A stretch of 64,000 nt of DNA, taken from assembly GCA_963818775.1 (NCBI GenBank), contig CAWFUF010000010.1:1-64000 (forward strand). The letters run 5' to 3'. Shown in pieces: positions 39,342-47,676 of this stretch. The first letter of the stretch is position 1, and the number at the start of each line of letters is the position of its first letter. Below the pieces are notes generated by a model. It was not told the DNA's origin. It did no database searches and saw nothing but the letters and a program-made list of their open reading frames with translations. The DNA is from JAMXLO01 sp963818775 (GTDB taxonomy: Bacteria > Pseudomonadota > Alphaproteobacteria > Acetobacterales > Acetobacteraceae). Made by a program: the position numbers and the translations under genes.

Positions 39342-40282
39342 GGAGCAACTCCTGCCGCGCCACGCTGTCGGCGTCGAGCGAACCGACAGACAAGCCGCGC
39401 GATCGCCGGCGTGGTGGTGGGGCGCAGCAGCCGAGGGTCATAGCCAGCGAATCGCCGGTCATTCTCTGTGAGGCAGACCGCCATGAGCGCGGCCGGACTG
39501 ATGTCCACGTCGCCGACGGACTTGCTGCCGGTCAGCGTGAAGTTGTTGTCCGTTGGCTTGCTGTCGCCGCCACCGAGGCCGCGTGCAATCCCGATGCGCT
39601 CCCAGGCAAGAAACACCCACACCGCGGCGACCCGCAATTCAAACCGTGCGCGTAGCCAACACGACAGGCGCCGCCGATGCCATGCGAGCCAGTTCGCAAA
39701 CAGCAGAATGTGCCGCGCCTCTTCCTGGATCACAGGCTCGAACGTATCGACGAGTTGCGGTGGGAAATATCCCGAACGTCGCGCCAGTTCGAACAGGCCG
39801 AACGCGAAGAAGCTGTCGATGCACTCGCTGAACCCGGTGACCAGATACGCCCATTCCGGATCCCGCGGCTCGGCATACACAGGCTCAGGCATCAGCGCGA
39901 TTCCGTACGCCTGCACAAGATTGGCCAGGACCTCCTTGTGGCGTCCTTCCTCCCAGCCGTTCAGCTCGAGTGCCTCACGCCATTCCGTGTCAGGCAGGCT
40001 GGCGGCATAATGTTGCATCCGCAGCCGCGCCTTGCCCTCGGTCTGCACCGCAATGTCCCAGATCGGCAGGCTTGTCAGCCGCTCCAGCGCCGCCGGATCG
40101 AGCCGGGGCCAATCGATCACCGACGGCTTGTACGGATTGAATGTCTCGTGGAACATCCGACAGGCGGCCTGCCGGTGCAGATCGGTCCCGATACGCAGCG
40201 GTCGTGGATCCGCAGACCGCCAATGGCGCGCCGCATGGTCGGCCGCCTCGATCAGCGCACTCTGTTCGATTGTCGCGGTCAC
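39338..40282 (-). CDS. Ferritin-like di-iron protein, paralogue B
   Basis: 314 residues, clearly related to A. Ligand helices are TEGKARLRMQ, WEEGRHKEVL, FSECIDSFFAFGLFE and QEEARHILLF, giving E, E-x-x-H, E, E-x-x-H. Shared segments with A are F.ECIDSF(F/L).FG and E(E)xRHI(L/V)FF. It has a longer N-terminus (ADPRPLRIGTDLHRQAACRM) and a basic tail. ATG 40282 overlaps the stop of the PCu(A)C gene by four bases, and its stop overlaps the start of A, so the three genes are translated as a unit. Two divergent copies side by side suggest a heterodimer. Confidence 0.7.
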   Translation of the reverse strand: MTATIEQSALIEAADHAARHWRSADPRPLRIGTDLHRQAACRMFHETFNPYKPSVIDWPRLDPAALERLTSLPIWDIAVQTEGKARLRMQHYAASLPDTEWREALELNGWEEGRHKEVLANLVQAYGIALMPEPVYAEPRDPEWAYLVTGFSECIDSFFAFGLFELARRSGYFPPQLVDTFEPVIQEEARHILLFANWLAWHRRRLSCWLRARFELRVAAVWVFLAWERIGIARGLGGGDSKPTDNNFTLTGSKSVGDVDISPAALMAVCLTENDRRFAGYDPRLLRPTTTPAIARLVCRFARRRQRGAAGVAP

Positions 40283-40707
40283 GGCTGCTTGCCGACGATC
40301 GCGGTGGCGGTCACCTGACCCGCCTTGGCGAAGCTGAGCGTGACCGGGAAGCTGTCACCTTGCTTCAAAGCCTGCTTAAGCCCCATCAACATGATGTGGT
40401 AGCCGCCTGGCGTGAGCGTCACCGGCTTGCCGGGTTCGATCGACAGAGGCCCCACCGGCCGCATCTTCATCACGCCGTGATCGTCGAAGCTGCGATGCAC
40501 TGCTGCTTCGGTGGCGACCGGTGTTGTCACCCCGGTCAACGTGTCGGGTGCGCCCGTGTCGGTGATGGTCAGGTAGACCACGCCCTCACGCCCGGCCATC
40601 GCGGCCCGGGACCAGACATGATCGATCTGGATCCCAGACTGTTCCGCACGAGCGGCGATTGTCAGACTTGCGCCGGCAAATGCGGCAAGCAGGTAACGCC
40701 TGTACAT
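40279..40707 (-). CDS. PCu(A)C-family copper chaperone (periplasmic)
   Basis: 142 residues. Signal MYRRYLLAAFAGASLTIAAR followed by AEQSG. The copper motif is exact: H-x10-M-x21-H-x-M, running from AVHRSFDDHGVMKM to GGYHIMLMGL. Such proteins carry Cu(I) in the periplasm, often to the CuA site of cytochrome oxidase. ATG 40707 is chosen because it starts the signal peptide. The operon context (DUF2946-like gene 40 bases upstream, di-iron genes overlapping downstream) links copper handling with the two cytoplasmic proteins. Confidence 0.87.
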   Translation of the reverse strand: MYRRYLLAAFAGASLTIAARAEQSGIQIDHVWSRAAMAGREGVVYLTITDTGAPDTLTGVTTPVATEAAVHRSFDDHGVMKMRPVGPLSIEPGKPVTLTPGGYHIMLMGLKQALKQGDSFPVTLSFAKAGQVTATAIVGKQP

Positions 40708-40747
40708 GACTTTGAGGCTCCACTGATTTGAATCGGCAAAGGCAAAC

Positions 40748-41155
40748 TCAGATCGGGGAGGGGGGTCCGCGCGGTTGCGCGGCGGCAACCAGTTGGAGGG
40801 GCGGCGCCCGCGGTTGCCTCATTTTGAGACGCACGCCGGCAACGGATTGTCGGTCGGGCAGCATCGGCGTCGGCGGCAGGGTGCCCAGCGGCAGTGCGCT
40901 CGATACGCAGACCGCGCACAGGACACAGTTGTGCGCGGGGTGACTTGGCTGGCGTTGCGCCGGCTGCGATCCATCGTAGGTGCGGCAGATCGGCAGGTTC
41001 CCGACCGACTGAGCCCCGGCGCCCAGCGGCGCCAGCGAGATCGTCGCAAGCAAAAGAACCTGGCACCAAACGGCGAACAGCGACGCGGCGAACCCGATGA
41101 TGGGTTTCAGCCCCTGGCCGGGGATGGTCGCGTTGCGCTGAACTGCTCGCCGCAC
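40748..41155 (-). CDS. DUF2946-like Cys/His-containing protein
   Basis: About 135 residues from GTG 41155 (VRRAVQRNATIPGQGLKPII). One hydrophobic N-terminal segment (GFAASLFAVWCQVLLLATIS) is probably a signal anchor. The motif LPICRT and later HPAHNCVLCAVC is the H-x-x-x-C-x-x-C-type metal site of DUF2946 (copper-resistance-associated) proteins. The tail is basic and Pro-rich. The start is placed here because the REP-like repeat lies just upstream. It heads the copper/di-iron operon. The family call is moderately certain. Confidence 0.6.
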   Translation of the reverse strand: MRRAVQRNATIPGQGLKPIIGFAASLFAVWCQVLLLATISLAPLGAGAQSVGNLPICRTYDGSQPAQRQPSHPAHNCVLCAVCVSSALPLGTLPPTPMLPDRQSVAGVRLKMRQPRAPPLQLVAAAQPRGPPSPI

Positions 41156-41206
41156 AGCCGCACCACTAGCCTCGCGCCATGCCCCCGGCAAGACGCAGAG
41201 CCGAAG

Positions 41207-41250
41207 AACCTCCCCCTCCCCTTGCGAGAGGGTGGTGGGGGGAGGGGGGC
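41207..41250. repeat. REP-like GC-rich palindromic repeat, copy 2
   Basis: CCTCCCCCTCCCCTTGCGAG, AGGGTGGTGGGGGGAGGGG: C-rich arm, short centre with TTGCGAG, G-rich arm. It sits between the divergent DUF2946 operon and the sulfurtransferase gene. Same build as the copies at 23582 and 58236. Confidence 0.6.
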
Positions 41251-41306
41251 TGCAGATTGACACCCCCGCCGCCTGTGCCGACACATGCACCGGAAGGGGG
41301 AGACCG

Positions 41307-42155
41307 ATGATGGGACCGCTGGTGAACACGGACTGGCTTGCCGCGGAACTTGGCAAACCAGACCTCATAATCTTCGACGCAACGATGTATCTGCCCAACG
41401 AGAACAAGAACGGCCAGGCAGAGTTCCGCCGCGCCCATATTCCCGGCGCGCGCTACTTCGACATCGACGTGATCGCCGATCCCGATACCGACCTTCCCCA
41501 CATGGTTCCCACACCTGGCAGGTTCGCCAAACTGATCGGCGGGCTCGGTGTATCGAATGCCTCACGCGTGGTCTTCTACGACCAGAAAGGCCTCGCATCG
41601 GCCGCGCGCGGCTGGTGGCTGATGGGACTGTTCGGTCATGACAATGCCGCGGTGCTCGATGGCGGCCTGCCGAAATGGCAGCGCGAGGGCCGCCCGACGG
41701 AAACCGGTGATTCGCCAACTCCGCGACCCGCGACCTACCGTCCCGACTACCGGCCAGCAGGGCTGCGCGGCATCGGCGACGTGCTGGGCAACCTGAAGAC
41801 CTCCGCCGAACTGGTGGTGGATGCGCGTGCGGCGGGCCGCTTTACCGGCGAGGTGCCCGAACCGCGCGCCGGCATGCGCAGCGGCCACATCCCCGGCTCC
41901 GCGAGCCTGCCCTACACCGATCTGCTGAACGACGACGGCACATTCCGCTCCGCCGACGCGGTGCGCGCACGTCTGGCGCAGGCGGGCGTCGATGGCTCGC
42001 GCCCGGTGGTGACTAGCTGCGGCTCTGGCGTGACGGCGTGCATCCTGACCCTAGGCATGCGCATCGCCGGGTTGCCCGACGGCGCCGTCTATGACGGATC
42101 ATGGACCGAGTGGGGTGGCCGCTCCGACACACCGGTCGAGACGAAGCGGGCATGA
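41307..42155 (+). CDS. sseA: 3-mercaptopyruvate/thiosulfate sulfurtransferase (rhodanese tandem)
   Basis: 282 residues, two rhodanese domains. The N-terminal inactive one has FYDQKG in place of the Cys loop. The C-terminal active one has the loop CGSGVTAC (Cys near 238), the SseA/TST type that prefers mercaptopyruvate. GRFTGEVPEPRAGMRSGHIPG and GSWTEWGGRSDTPVE are further signatures. ATG 41307 follows GGAAGGGGG. No signal peptide, so cytosolic. It overlaps metC by four bases (ATGA), which fits joint cysteine/methionine sulfur metabolism. Confidence 0.88.
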   Translation: MMGPLVNTDWLAAELGKPDLIIFDATMYLPNENKNGQAEFRRAHIPGARYFDIDVIADPDTDLPHMVPTPGRFAKLIGGLGVSNASRVVFYDQKGLASAARGWWLMGLFGHDNAAVLDGGLPKWQREGRPTETGDSPTPRPATYRPDYRPAGLRGIGDVLGNLKTSAELVVDARAAGRFTGEVPEPRAGMRSGHIPGSASLPYTDLLNDDGTFRSADAVRARLAQAGVDGSRPVVTSCGSGVTACILTLGMRIAGLPDGAVYDGSWTEWGGRSDTPVETKRA

Positions 42156-43348
42156 CCGATACCTCGAAGCGAGGCTTCCGCACGAAGCTCTCGCACACCG
42201 GCCGCGCCGGTACCCACGTGCACGGCTTCGTCAATCCGCCGCTGCTGCGCGGCTCAACCGTGCTGTATCCAACCGTGGCGGAACGGCGGGCGCTGCAGGC
42301 AAAGCGCGGCGAACGCGTGCTGACCTATGGTCTCGGTGGATCAGACACGCACTGGGCCCTCGAGGACGTCATCGCCGAGGTGGAGGGAGGCACGCGCTGC
42401 GCCATCGTCTGTTCGGGGCTCGCTGCGGTGACGACACCGCTGATGGCGTTCCTCAAGACCGGCGATCACTGCCTGATGCCGGACAGCGTGTACGGTCCGT
42501 CGCGCAACTTCACCGACGGCGTGCTGAAGCGCTACGGCGTGGAGACGACGTTCTACGATCCGGTGATCGACGAGGCCGGCATCACCGAGATGATGCGGCC
42601 TAACACCACGGTTGTGTATACGGAAAGCCCGGGCAGCCACACCTTCGAGGTGCAGGACGTCCCGGCGATCGCGCGCGTCGCACATGCGCGCGGTGCGAAG
42701 GTGCTGATGGACAATACTTGGGGCATCCACCACTTCCAGCCGTTCATACATGGTGTCGATGTATCGATTCAGGCGGCAACGAAATATCCAGCCGGGCATT
42801 CGGATATTCTGATCGGCAGTGTCACCGTCAACTCAGACGAGGACTGGCACACGCTGCATGCGACATCGCGCGCGCTGGGGCAGTATGCCAGTCCGGATGA
42901 TTGCTGGCTGACATTGCGTGGCATGCGCACATTGGGCGTGCGGCTGGCGCAACAGATGGACAGCGGCATCGAGGTCGCGTACTGGCTGAGCAAGCGGCCC
43001 GAAGTAAACCAGGTGCTGCATCCTGCACTGCCGGGTGCACCAGGGCACGCGATCTGGAAGCGCGATTTCACCGGCGCATGTAGTCTGTTCGGTGTGGAGT
43101 TCAAGCCAGAGTATTCGGTGGAGAGCACGCACGCCTTCGTCGAGGCGTTGGACCTGTTCGGCATCGGCGCGTCATGGGGCGGCTTCGAGAGCCTCGCGTT
43201 GCCGACCACGGGCGCCATTACGCGGACGGCTGCCGGTGCGAGGTTCGATGGGCCGCTGGTGCGGCTGCATATCGGCCTGGAGGATGTCGCCGACCTGACC
43301 GCCGACCTGGAGCACGGCTTGAAGGTGATGCGCGAGTTCGGGCCTTGA
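42152..43348 (+). CDS. metC: Cystathionine beta-lyase (PLP-dependent)
   Basis: 398 residues of the Cys/Met-metabolism fold-type I family. The PLP lysine lies in SIQAATKYPAGHSDILIG, the cofactor phosphate and substrate loops in YGLGGSDTHWALE and TRCAIVCSGLAAVT, and YTESPGSHTFEVQD is a conserved bacterial MetC segment. It cleaves cystathionine to homocysteine, pyruvate and ammonia, and could also act as a cysteine desulfhydrase. ATG 42152 overlaps the sseA stop. The pair is a tight operon, and the convergent lytic transglycosylase follows. Confidence 0.88.
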   Translation: MTDTSKRGFRTKLSHTGRAGTHVHGFVNPPLLRGSTVLYPTVAERRALQAKRGERVLTYGLGGSDTHWALEDVIAEVEGGTRCAIVCSGLAAVTTPLMAFLKTGDHCLMPDSVYGPSRNFTDGVLKRYGVETTFYDPVIDEAGITEMMRPNTTVVYTESPGSHTFEVQDVPAIARVAHARGAKVLMDNTWGIHHFQPFIHGVDVSIQAATKYPAGHSDILIGSVTVNSDEDWHTLHATSRALGQYASPDDCWLTLRGMRTLGVRLAQQMDSGIEVAYWLSKRPEVNQVLHPALPGAPGHAIWKRDFTGACSLFGVEFKPEYSVESTHAFVEALDLFGIGASWGGFESLALPTTGAITRTAAGARFDGPLVRLHIGLEDVADLTADLEHGLKVMREFGP

Positions 43349-43359
43349 AGGCCGGCGCT

Positions 43360-44199
43360 CTACCGTGGCGCTGCCCAATAGCCGGCTTCTTCTGGCTCGG
43401 GTTTTGGATATGCGGCAGTAGCATCGTGCTCCAGCAGGCTGGCGTAGTATGAGCGGCTCTGCTCGAACCGGACTGAGATAGCATCGTAGGCGACGCCCAG
43501 AGAAGTGGCCGCTCCATGGGGCAGGTCTCTAAACAAACCTGAACCCTTCCAAGCAACGTCACCAACAACGGCTTTGCATGGCACTGACGGACGATTGGAG
43601 ACCGCCTCAATAAAGCGGTTAGCTCCGGAGACCCCCAAGGCATGGATGAGGTAAAAGTCCACGACTTGCAGGTGCCGATCCTTCGACTGTTCCTTTTGGT
43701 AGTCCAAACGTTCCGCAGCCAATAATGTAGCAATGCGCGGGTCGTTCCTGAGCGCCGATATTCTGTTCCTGGCGGGAGCGCGTGCAACAAGATAACCAAC
43801 GCCTGACCGATGAATCAGAGCCGCTAAATGGCTCAAGCCATGCTTTCCCCCAAATTTCTTCAGGTTCTCTAGCCAAGTCTGCTTCGTGAATTGCAACAGC
43901 CCCGTTGCCGAAGATGTCCGATTCTTTGCGTTGGCCTGGAACCTGCTCTCAGTCGCTGCGATCGTGAGCAGAAGGGCTGGGTCGATACCCGTTGAACGCC
44001 CTGCATCCAGAACGGCAGCAACCACAGTCTCCGGTGGTGGCGAGCGTTGCTCGGCCAAAGTTGGTGTCAGGTCAGTCGATGATGTCCGTTTGATATTGCG
44101 GGCGGTGGCGGAATGAATTGCATAAGAACTACTCAGCGCGAGCGCCGCAGAGAACGCAAATGCCCCCAACCACAAGCGCGCGCGCTGTGGAACTGCCAT
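43360..44199 (-). CDS. Lytic transglycosylase (SLT domain, periplasmic)
   Basis: 279 residues. N-terminal signal/anchor MAVPQRARLWLGAFAFSAAL followed by ALSSSYAIHS. The SLT core is IDPALLLTIAATESRFQANA (catalytic Glu in ATES) with SSATGLLQFTKQTWLENLKK. It cuts peptidoglycan to 1,6-anhydromuropeptides. The C-terminal half (DFYLIHALGVSGANRFIEAV, YYASLLEHDATAAY) is less conserved. It stands alone, convergent with metC (12 bases apart). Intact. Confidence 0.85.
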   Translation of the reverse strand: MAVPQRARLWLGAFAFSAALALSSSYAIHSATARNIKRTSSTDLTPTLAEQRSPPPETVVAAVLDAGRSTGIDPALLLTIAATESRFQANAKNRTSSATGLLQFTKQTWLENLKKFGGKHGLSHLAALIHRSGVGYLVARAPARNRISALRNDPRIATLLAAERLDYQKEQSKDRHLQVVDFYLIHALGVSGANRFIEAVSNRPSVPCKAVVGDVAWKGSGLFRDLPHGAATSLGVAYDAISVRFEQSRSYYASLLEHDATAAYPKPEPEEAGYWAAPR

Positions 44200-44510
44200 G
44201 CCGCTTGTTCCCCCTCAGCATTGAGCGAAGCACTGGAAGGTGGGCCGAGCGTGCAGCGCTTCATTGCTGGGGTATTGGAAGGGCCTGACTGCGAATAGTG
44301 GTCGAACCATCAGATGGTCGAGAGCATCAACGCGCCGAACACGATCTCATTATGTATGCGTAAGTACTGTTCCCTGATGTTCAGAGGTTCTCTTGCGTTG
44401 CATGAGCATCACTTGCTAACCCGCTGAAGTGCGCGAATCGCGCGGGTTATCAGCATCGGATGCACAACTACCGATTGGTGCTTCGCCTCGCGGAGTGTTG
44501 AGGCTAATTC
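44200..44510. other. No gene seen between transglycosylase and IS66 element
   Basis: The sequence holds only short frames. It should include the promoter for the minus-strand lytic transglycosylase. Confidence 0.3.
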
Positions 44511-44566
44511 GTAAGCGTCTGCCGACGACCGCGGCATGGGTGCTTCATCGCGATCCCTGAGCTGGA

Positions 44567-46171
44567 CTATTGTGTCCAAAGCCAGGGGAGCAGGGCGTCG
44601 ATCTTGTGGATGGGATGATCCGCGATGCGTCCGAGAACGTCGGACAGATAGGCGTGCGGATTGATGCTGCTCATCTTCGCCGTTTCGACGATGGTGTAGA
44701 CACAAGCGGCGCGTTGTCCGCCGGCATCGGAGCCACAGAAGAGGTAATTTTTGCGGCCGAGAACTGGCGCTCGCATGCCGCGCTCGGCGGCGTTGTTGCT
44801 CATTTCCAGCCGGCCGTCTGCCAGGTAGCGCAGCAGCGCGTTCCATCGTGTGAGGGCGTAGCGGATAGCTCCGGCGAGCGCGCTCTTGCCGCTGATCCGT
44901 TTCAGGGAGCCCTGGAGGAATTGCTTCAACTCGTCCAATCGCGGCCGGGCGTATTGGACGCGCGCGGCCAGGCGTCGATCAGGCGCCTGTCCGCGAACGC
45001 TGGTCTCGATGACAAACAGGGCGGCGATGCGCTCCATTGCTTCGCGCGCGATCGGCGAGGCCGAGGCGTGGTGGATGTCGTAGAATTTCCGGCGTACGTG
45101 ACTCCAGCACGCCACCTCGATCAGCGGCGGCGCGCCGTCCGGCGTGGTGGGCCGATAGAGACTGTCGAAGCCGGCATAGCCATCGGCATGAAGGAAGCCG
45201 CGGCAGCGGCCGAGCAGCGCCTGGGCGTGGATGCCCTTGCGGTCCGGCGAGTAGCGATAGTAGGCGGCCGGCGGAATGTCCGATCCGAACGGACGTTCGT
45301 CCCGCACGACCACCCACAGCCGGCCGGTCCTGGTTTTCCCCGTGCCGGGCGCCAGCACCGGGAGGGTGGTGTCGTCGGCATGCAGCACCTGCCCAGCGCG
45401 CACGTGGCGGCCGATGGCCTCGGCCAAGGGATCCAGCAGAAACACCGACTGACCCACCCAGTCGGCCAAGGTCGAGCGATCGAGTTCGACGCCTTCGCGA
45501 GCATAGATGCCGGCCTAGCGGTGCAGGGGTGTATGGTCGCAGAACTTTGCCACCAGAACCTGGGCGAGCAGGCCCGGGCCGGGCCGGCCGCGTTCGATCG
45601 GCAGGCTGGGCATCGGCGGCTGCACGATCGTCTCGCAAGCGCGGCAGCTCAGCTTCGGGCGGATATGGCGGATCACCTTGAAGCTGGAGGGCACGTATTC
45701 CAGCACCTCGCGCTCGTCCTGGCCGATGCGGCTGAACACCGTGCCGCCGCAGCTCGGGCAGGTGCAGGCTGCTTCGTGGGTGATGATCTCGCGCGGCAAG
45801 TGTGGCGGCAGCGGTTTACGGACCGGCTGTTGGCGTTCCCGCCGCTCGACGGGTTGCTTGGTGTCCCTCCTGGCGTCGGGATCGCCGACGGTTCCGCGCG
45901 CCTCGGCACCGGCATCCGTTTCGAGTTCGCCGATCAGCAACTCGAGCTGCTCGATCGCGTGGTCAAGCTTCTCGGAGGAGCGGCCGAAGCGCGCGCGGCG
46001 CAACACCGCCAGCTGCATCTTCAGCTTCTCGATATACAGCGTCTTGGCATGGATCTCGGCCGCATTGGCGGCGATCTCGATATCCTTGCGTGCCAGCTCT
46101 GCCTGCAAATCAACCGCGAGGTTGCGCAGCGCGATGGGGTCGTCCGGCAGTGGCAAGGTCGCTAACGACAT
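44567..46171 (-). pseudogene. tnpC: IS66 TnpC transposase with an amber stop
   Basis: It starts at ATG 46171 (MSLATLPLPDDPIALRNLAV). A coiled-coil leader precedes the zinc-ribbon (CPSCGG) and DDE core. At 45515-45517 the sequence reads HTPLHR-TAG-AGIYAREGVE, where the family has Gln, so CAG has become TAG. Downstream the frame stays open: VLHADDTTLPVLAP (first Asp), ACWSHVRRKFYDIH, LEMSNNAAERGMRAPVLGRK (final Glu) and the end LLPWLWTQ. About 534 codons in total. One transition silences it. Confidence 0.87.
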
Positions 46172-46245
46172 GGACGCGAGATACAGAATTGCGGGCTGGC
46201 GTACAAGGCCTGACGCACAGAATATTGCTCAGGCCGGCATTTTTC

Positions 46246-46623
46246 TCAGCCAACCGCCATGGGTCTTCGTGGCACGTCCGCGGCAACTGTCCGCCGCCAA
46301 TCCATCGCCTCGATGAGCAGTGTGAGCTGCGCCGGCGTCAGAACCATCTTGCCGTCCACGATCGGCGGCCAGACAAACTTGCCGCTCTCGAGGCGCTTGG
46401 CGAACAGGCATAATCCAGTGCCGTCATAATACAGCACCTTCAGATAGTCGGCCCGCTTGCCACGAAAGAGAAACAAATGGCCCGAGAACGGATCGCCATC
46501 AAGCACCTGCGCGACACGTGCCGCCAAACCATCAAATCCCAGGCGCATGCTGACAGGATGACAGGCCAGATACACCTTCGTACCCGGCACCATCGGAATC
46601 ACGACAGGCTCCGCAACACGCAC
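46246..46623 (-). CDS. tnpB: IS66 TnpB
   Basis: 125 residues of the IS66 Orf2 family. YLACHPVSMRLGFDGLAARV is the conserved HPVDMRxGFDGL motif, GHLFLFRGKRADYLKVLYYD the second, and GLCLFAKRLESGKFVWPP the third. Its exact role is unknown, but TnpB is required with TnpA and TnpC in many IS66 elements. It overlaps the end of tnpA. Intact. Confidence 0.88.
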   Translation of the reverse strand: MRVAEPVVIPMVPGTKVYLACHPVSMRLGFDGLAARVAQVLDGDPFSGHLFLFRGKRADYLKVLYYDGTGLCLFAKRLESGKFVWPPIVDGKMVLTPAQLTLLIEAMDWRRTVAADVPRRPMAVG

Positions 46624-47105
46624 AGGACACGCCGCAGCGTCCGCTCATTGACGAACGCATCCACCCGAAGACGCGTCCCACATGGCAGGTCGATCTCGAC
46701 CATCCCCGGGCGTTCGTCCATCGCCGGGCGCGCATCCGCACCGCGATCCTGCGGCGCCTGCCCCACCAGCAGAGCGGACGAATTGAGCCTCCGAACTGTA
46801 CCTTCGTCCTTAGGCTCCACAATCGCGCCGATCGAAAGAAACCCATCCGCGGCACCAGCGGGCGGTGCATCGGGCTGTGTCTGTTGTGCAGACGAAGATG
46901 CCTCTGAAGTCTCAGCCGTAGGCCGCGTTCCAATCACTTTCCGCCAATTGAACACCTGATTCGAATTCAACCCGTGACGGCGCGCAACATCGGCAACCGA
47001 CATGCCGGGACCAAACGCTTCCTCGACAATCCGCCGCTTCTCCTCAAGCGGCCACGAACGGCGCGAGACCTTCACCCTGTCGCTCGTCTCCGGCAATGCA
47101 CTCAA
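46599..47105 (-). CDS. tnpA: IS66 TnpA (helix-turn-helix)
   Basis: 168 residues. The DNA-binding half is SRRSWPLEEKRRIVEEAFGP, GMSVADVARRHGLNSNQVFN, WRK, the IS3/IS66 transposase-type helix-turn-helix. The rest is a variable linker (ending VEIDLPCGTRLRVDAFVNE, typical of TnpA) that precedes tnpB. ATG 47105. Intact. Confidence 0.85.
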   Translation of the reverse strand: MSALPETSDRVKVSRRSWPLEEKRRIVEEAFGPGMSVADVARRHGLNSNQVFNWRKVIGTRPTAETSEASSSAQQTQPDAPPAGAADGFLSIGAIVEPKDEGTVRRLNSSALLVGQAPQDRGADARPAMDERPGMVEIDLPCGTRLRVDAFVNERTLRRVLCVLRSLS

Positions 47106-47134
47106 CGGAACGTCCTATCCTGTGCAACCTGGCT

Positions 47135-47163
47135 AAGTGTCCACTACTCCTTGATGGACACTT
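47135..47163. repeat. Perfect 9-bp inverted repeat
   Basis: AAGTGTCCA and TGGACACTT with an 11-base spacer, just outside the IS66 tnpA start. It resembles the outer ends of some other IS elements placed head-to-head, or an operator. No T-run, so not a terminator. Confidence 0.4.
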
Positions 47164-47668
47164 GCCGATCCTCACTATGACAATGAAGGCTCCCATATCT
47201 TGTGAGCACGACGGTAGGCGGCCATCAGTCCACGCTCACGCTAATTCAGCAGTAAACCGGGACCCTAGCTAGGACCCTCCGTGCTCAAGCGCACCATTGG
47301 GCGGAGGACATAATCCGGATCGCCGAGGACGGTACAAACGATTGGATCGAACGTCGGCGCCGCAAAGGCGAGCTTGAGAAAGCCGTGGATCATTGAATGC
47401 ATGCAGCGCAGTAAGCTCCGCGTGGGTATGCGGCTTTGGCTGCTATCTAAGCTGCATCCTGACATATACGCGGACCGCGTGCAGCATCAGCAGCTAGCTA
47501 GGCGCCAACGGCCAGCCGGTTGATCCGCCAAGCGCCGTCGATCCGATTGATCTGAGCGCGGCCTTGAAAGGCTGGAAGCCGAGAGAGTAGCAGGCCGTCA
47601 GTATTCGCGGCGAATCGACCATCTGCGCCGACAACGACATTAGTCGAGTGTTGTCAATACGTTACGTG
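47164..47668. other. Half-kilobase without recognised gene
   Basis: It lies between the two IS66 elements. Short minus-strand frames (about 60 codons) have no motif. Confidence 0.35.
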
Positions 47669-47676
47669 GCTGTGGC

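Larger units (their letters stand above)
44511..47134 (-). mobile_element. IS66-family element with tnpA-tnpB-tnpC, ends not fully resolved
   Basis: Three minus-strand genes in the classic order tnpA-tnpB-tnpC. The left end GTAAGCGTCTGCCG (44511) is the IS66 consensus terminus. No matching inverted copy was found past tnpA (47105), so the right boundary is approximate and the end may be lost. tnpC has an amber codon, so the element is probably inactive. Confidence 0.7.

Noticed and set aside
44570..46165. 531-codon plus-strand frame over the IS66 tnpC
   Set aside because: It is the antisense shadow of tnpC, with no motif and no ribosome site. High GC makes long antisense frames common here.
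44511..47134. Target duplication for the three-gene IS66 element
   Set aside because: The right terminus could not be recognised, so no duplication can be claimed.
47135..47163. Terminator reading of the 9-bp inverted repeat
   Set aside because: The loop is 11 bases, the stem is not GC-rich, and no run of T follows on either strand.
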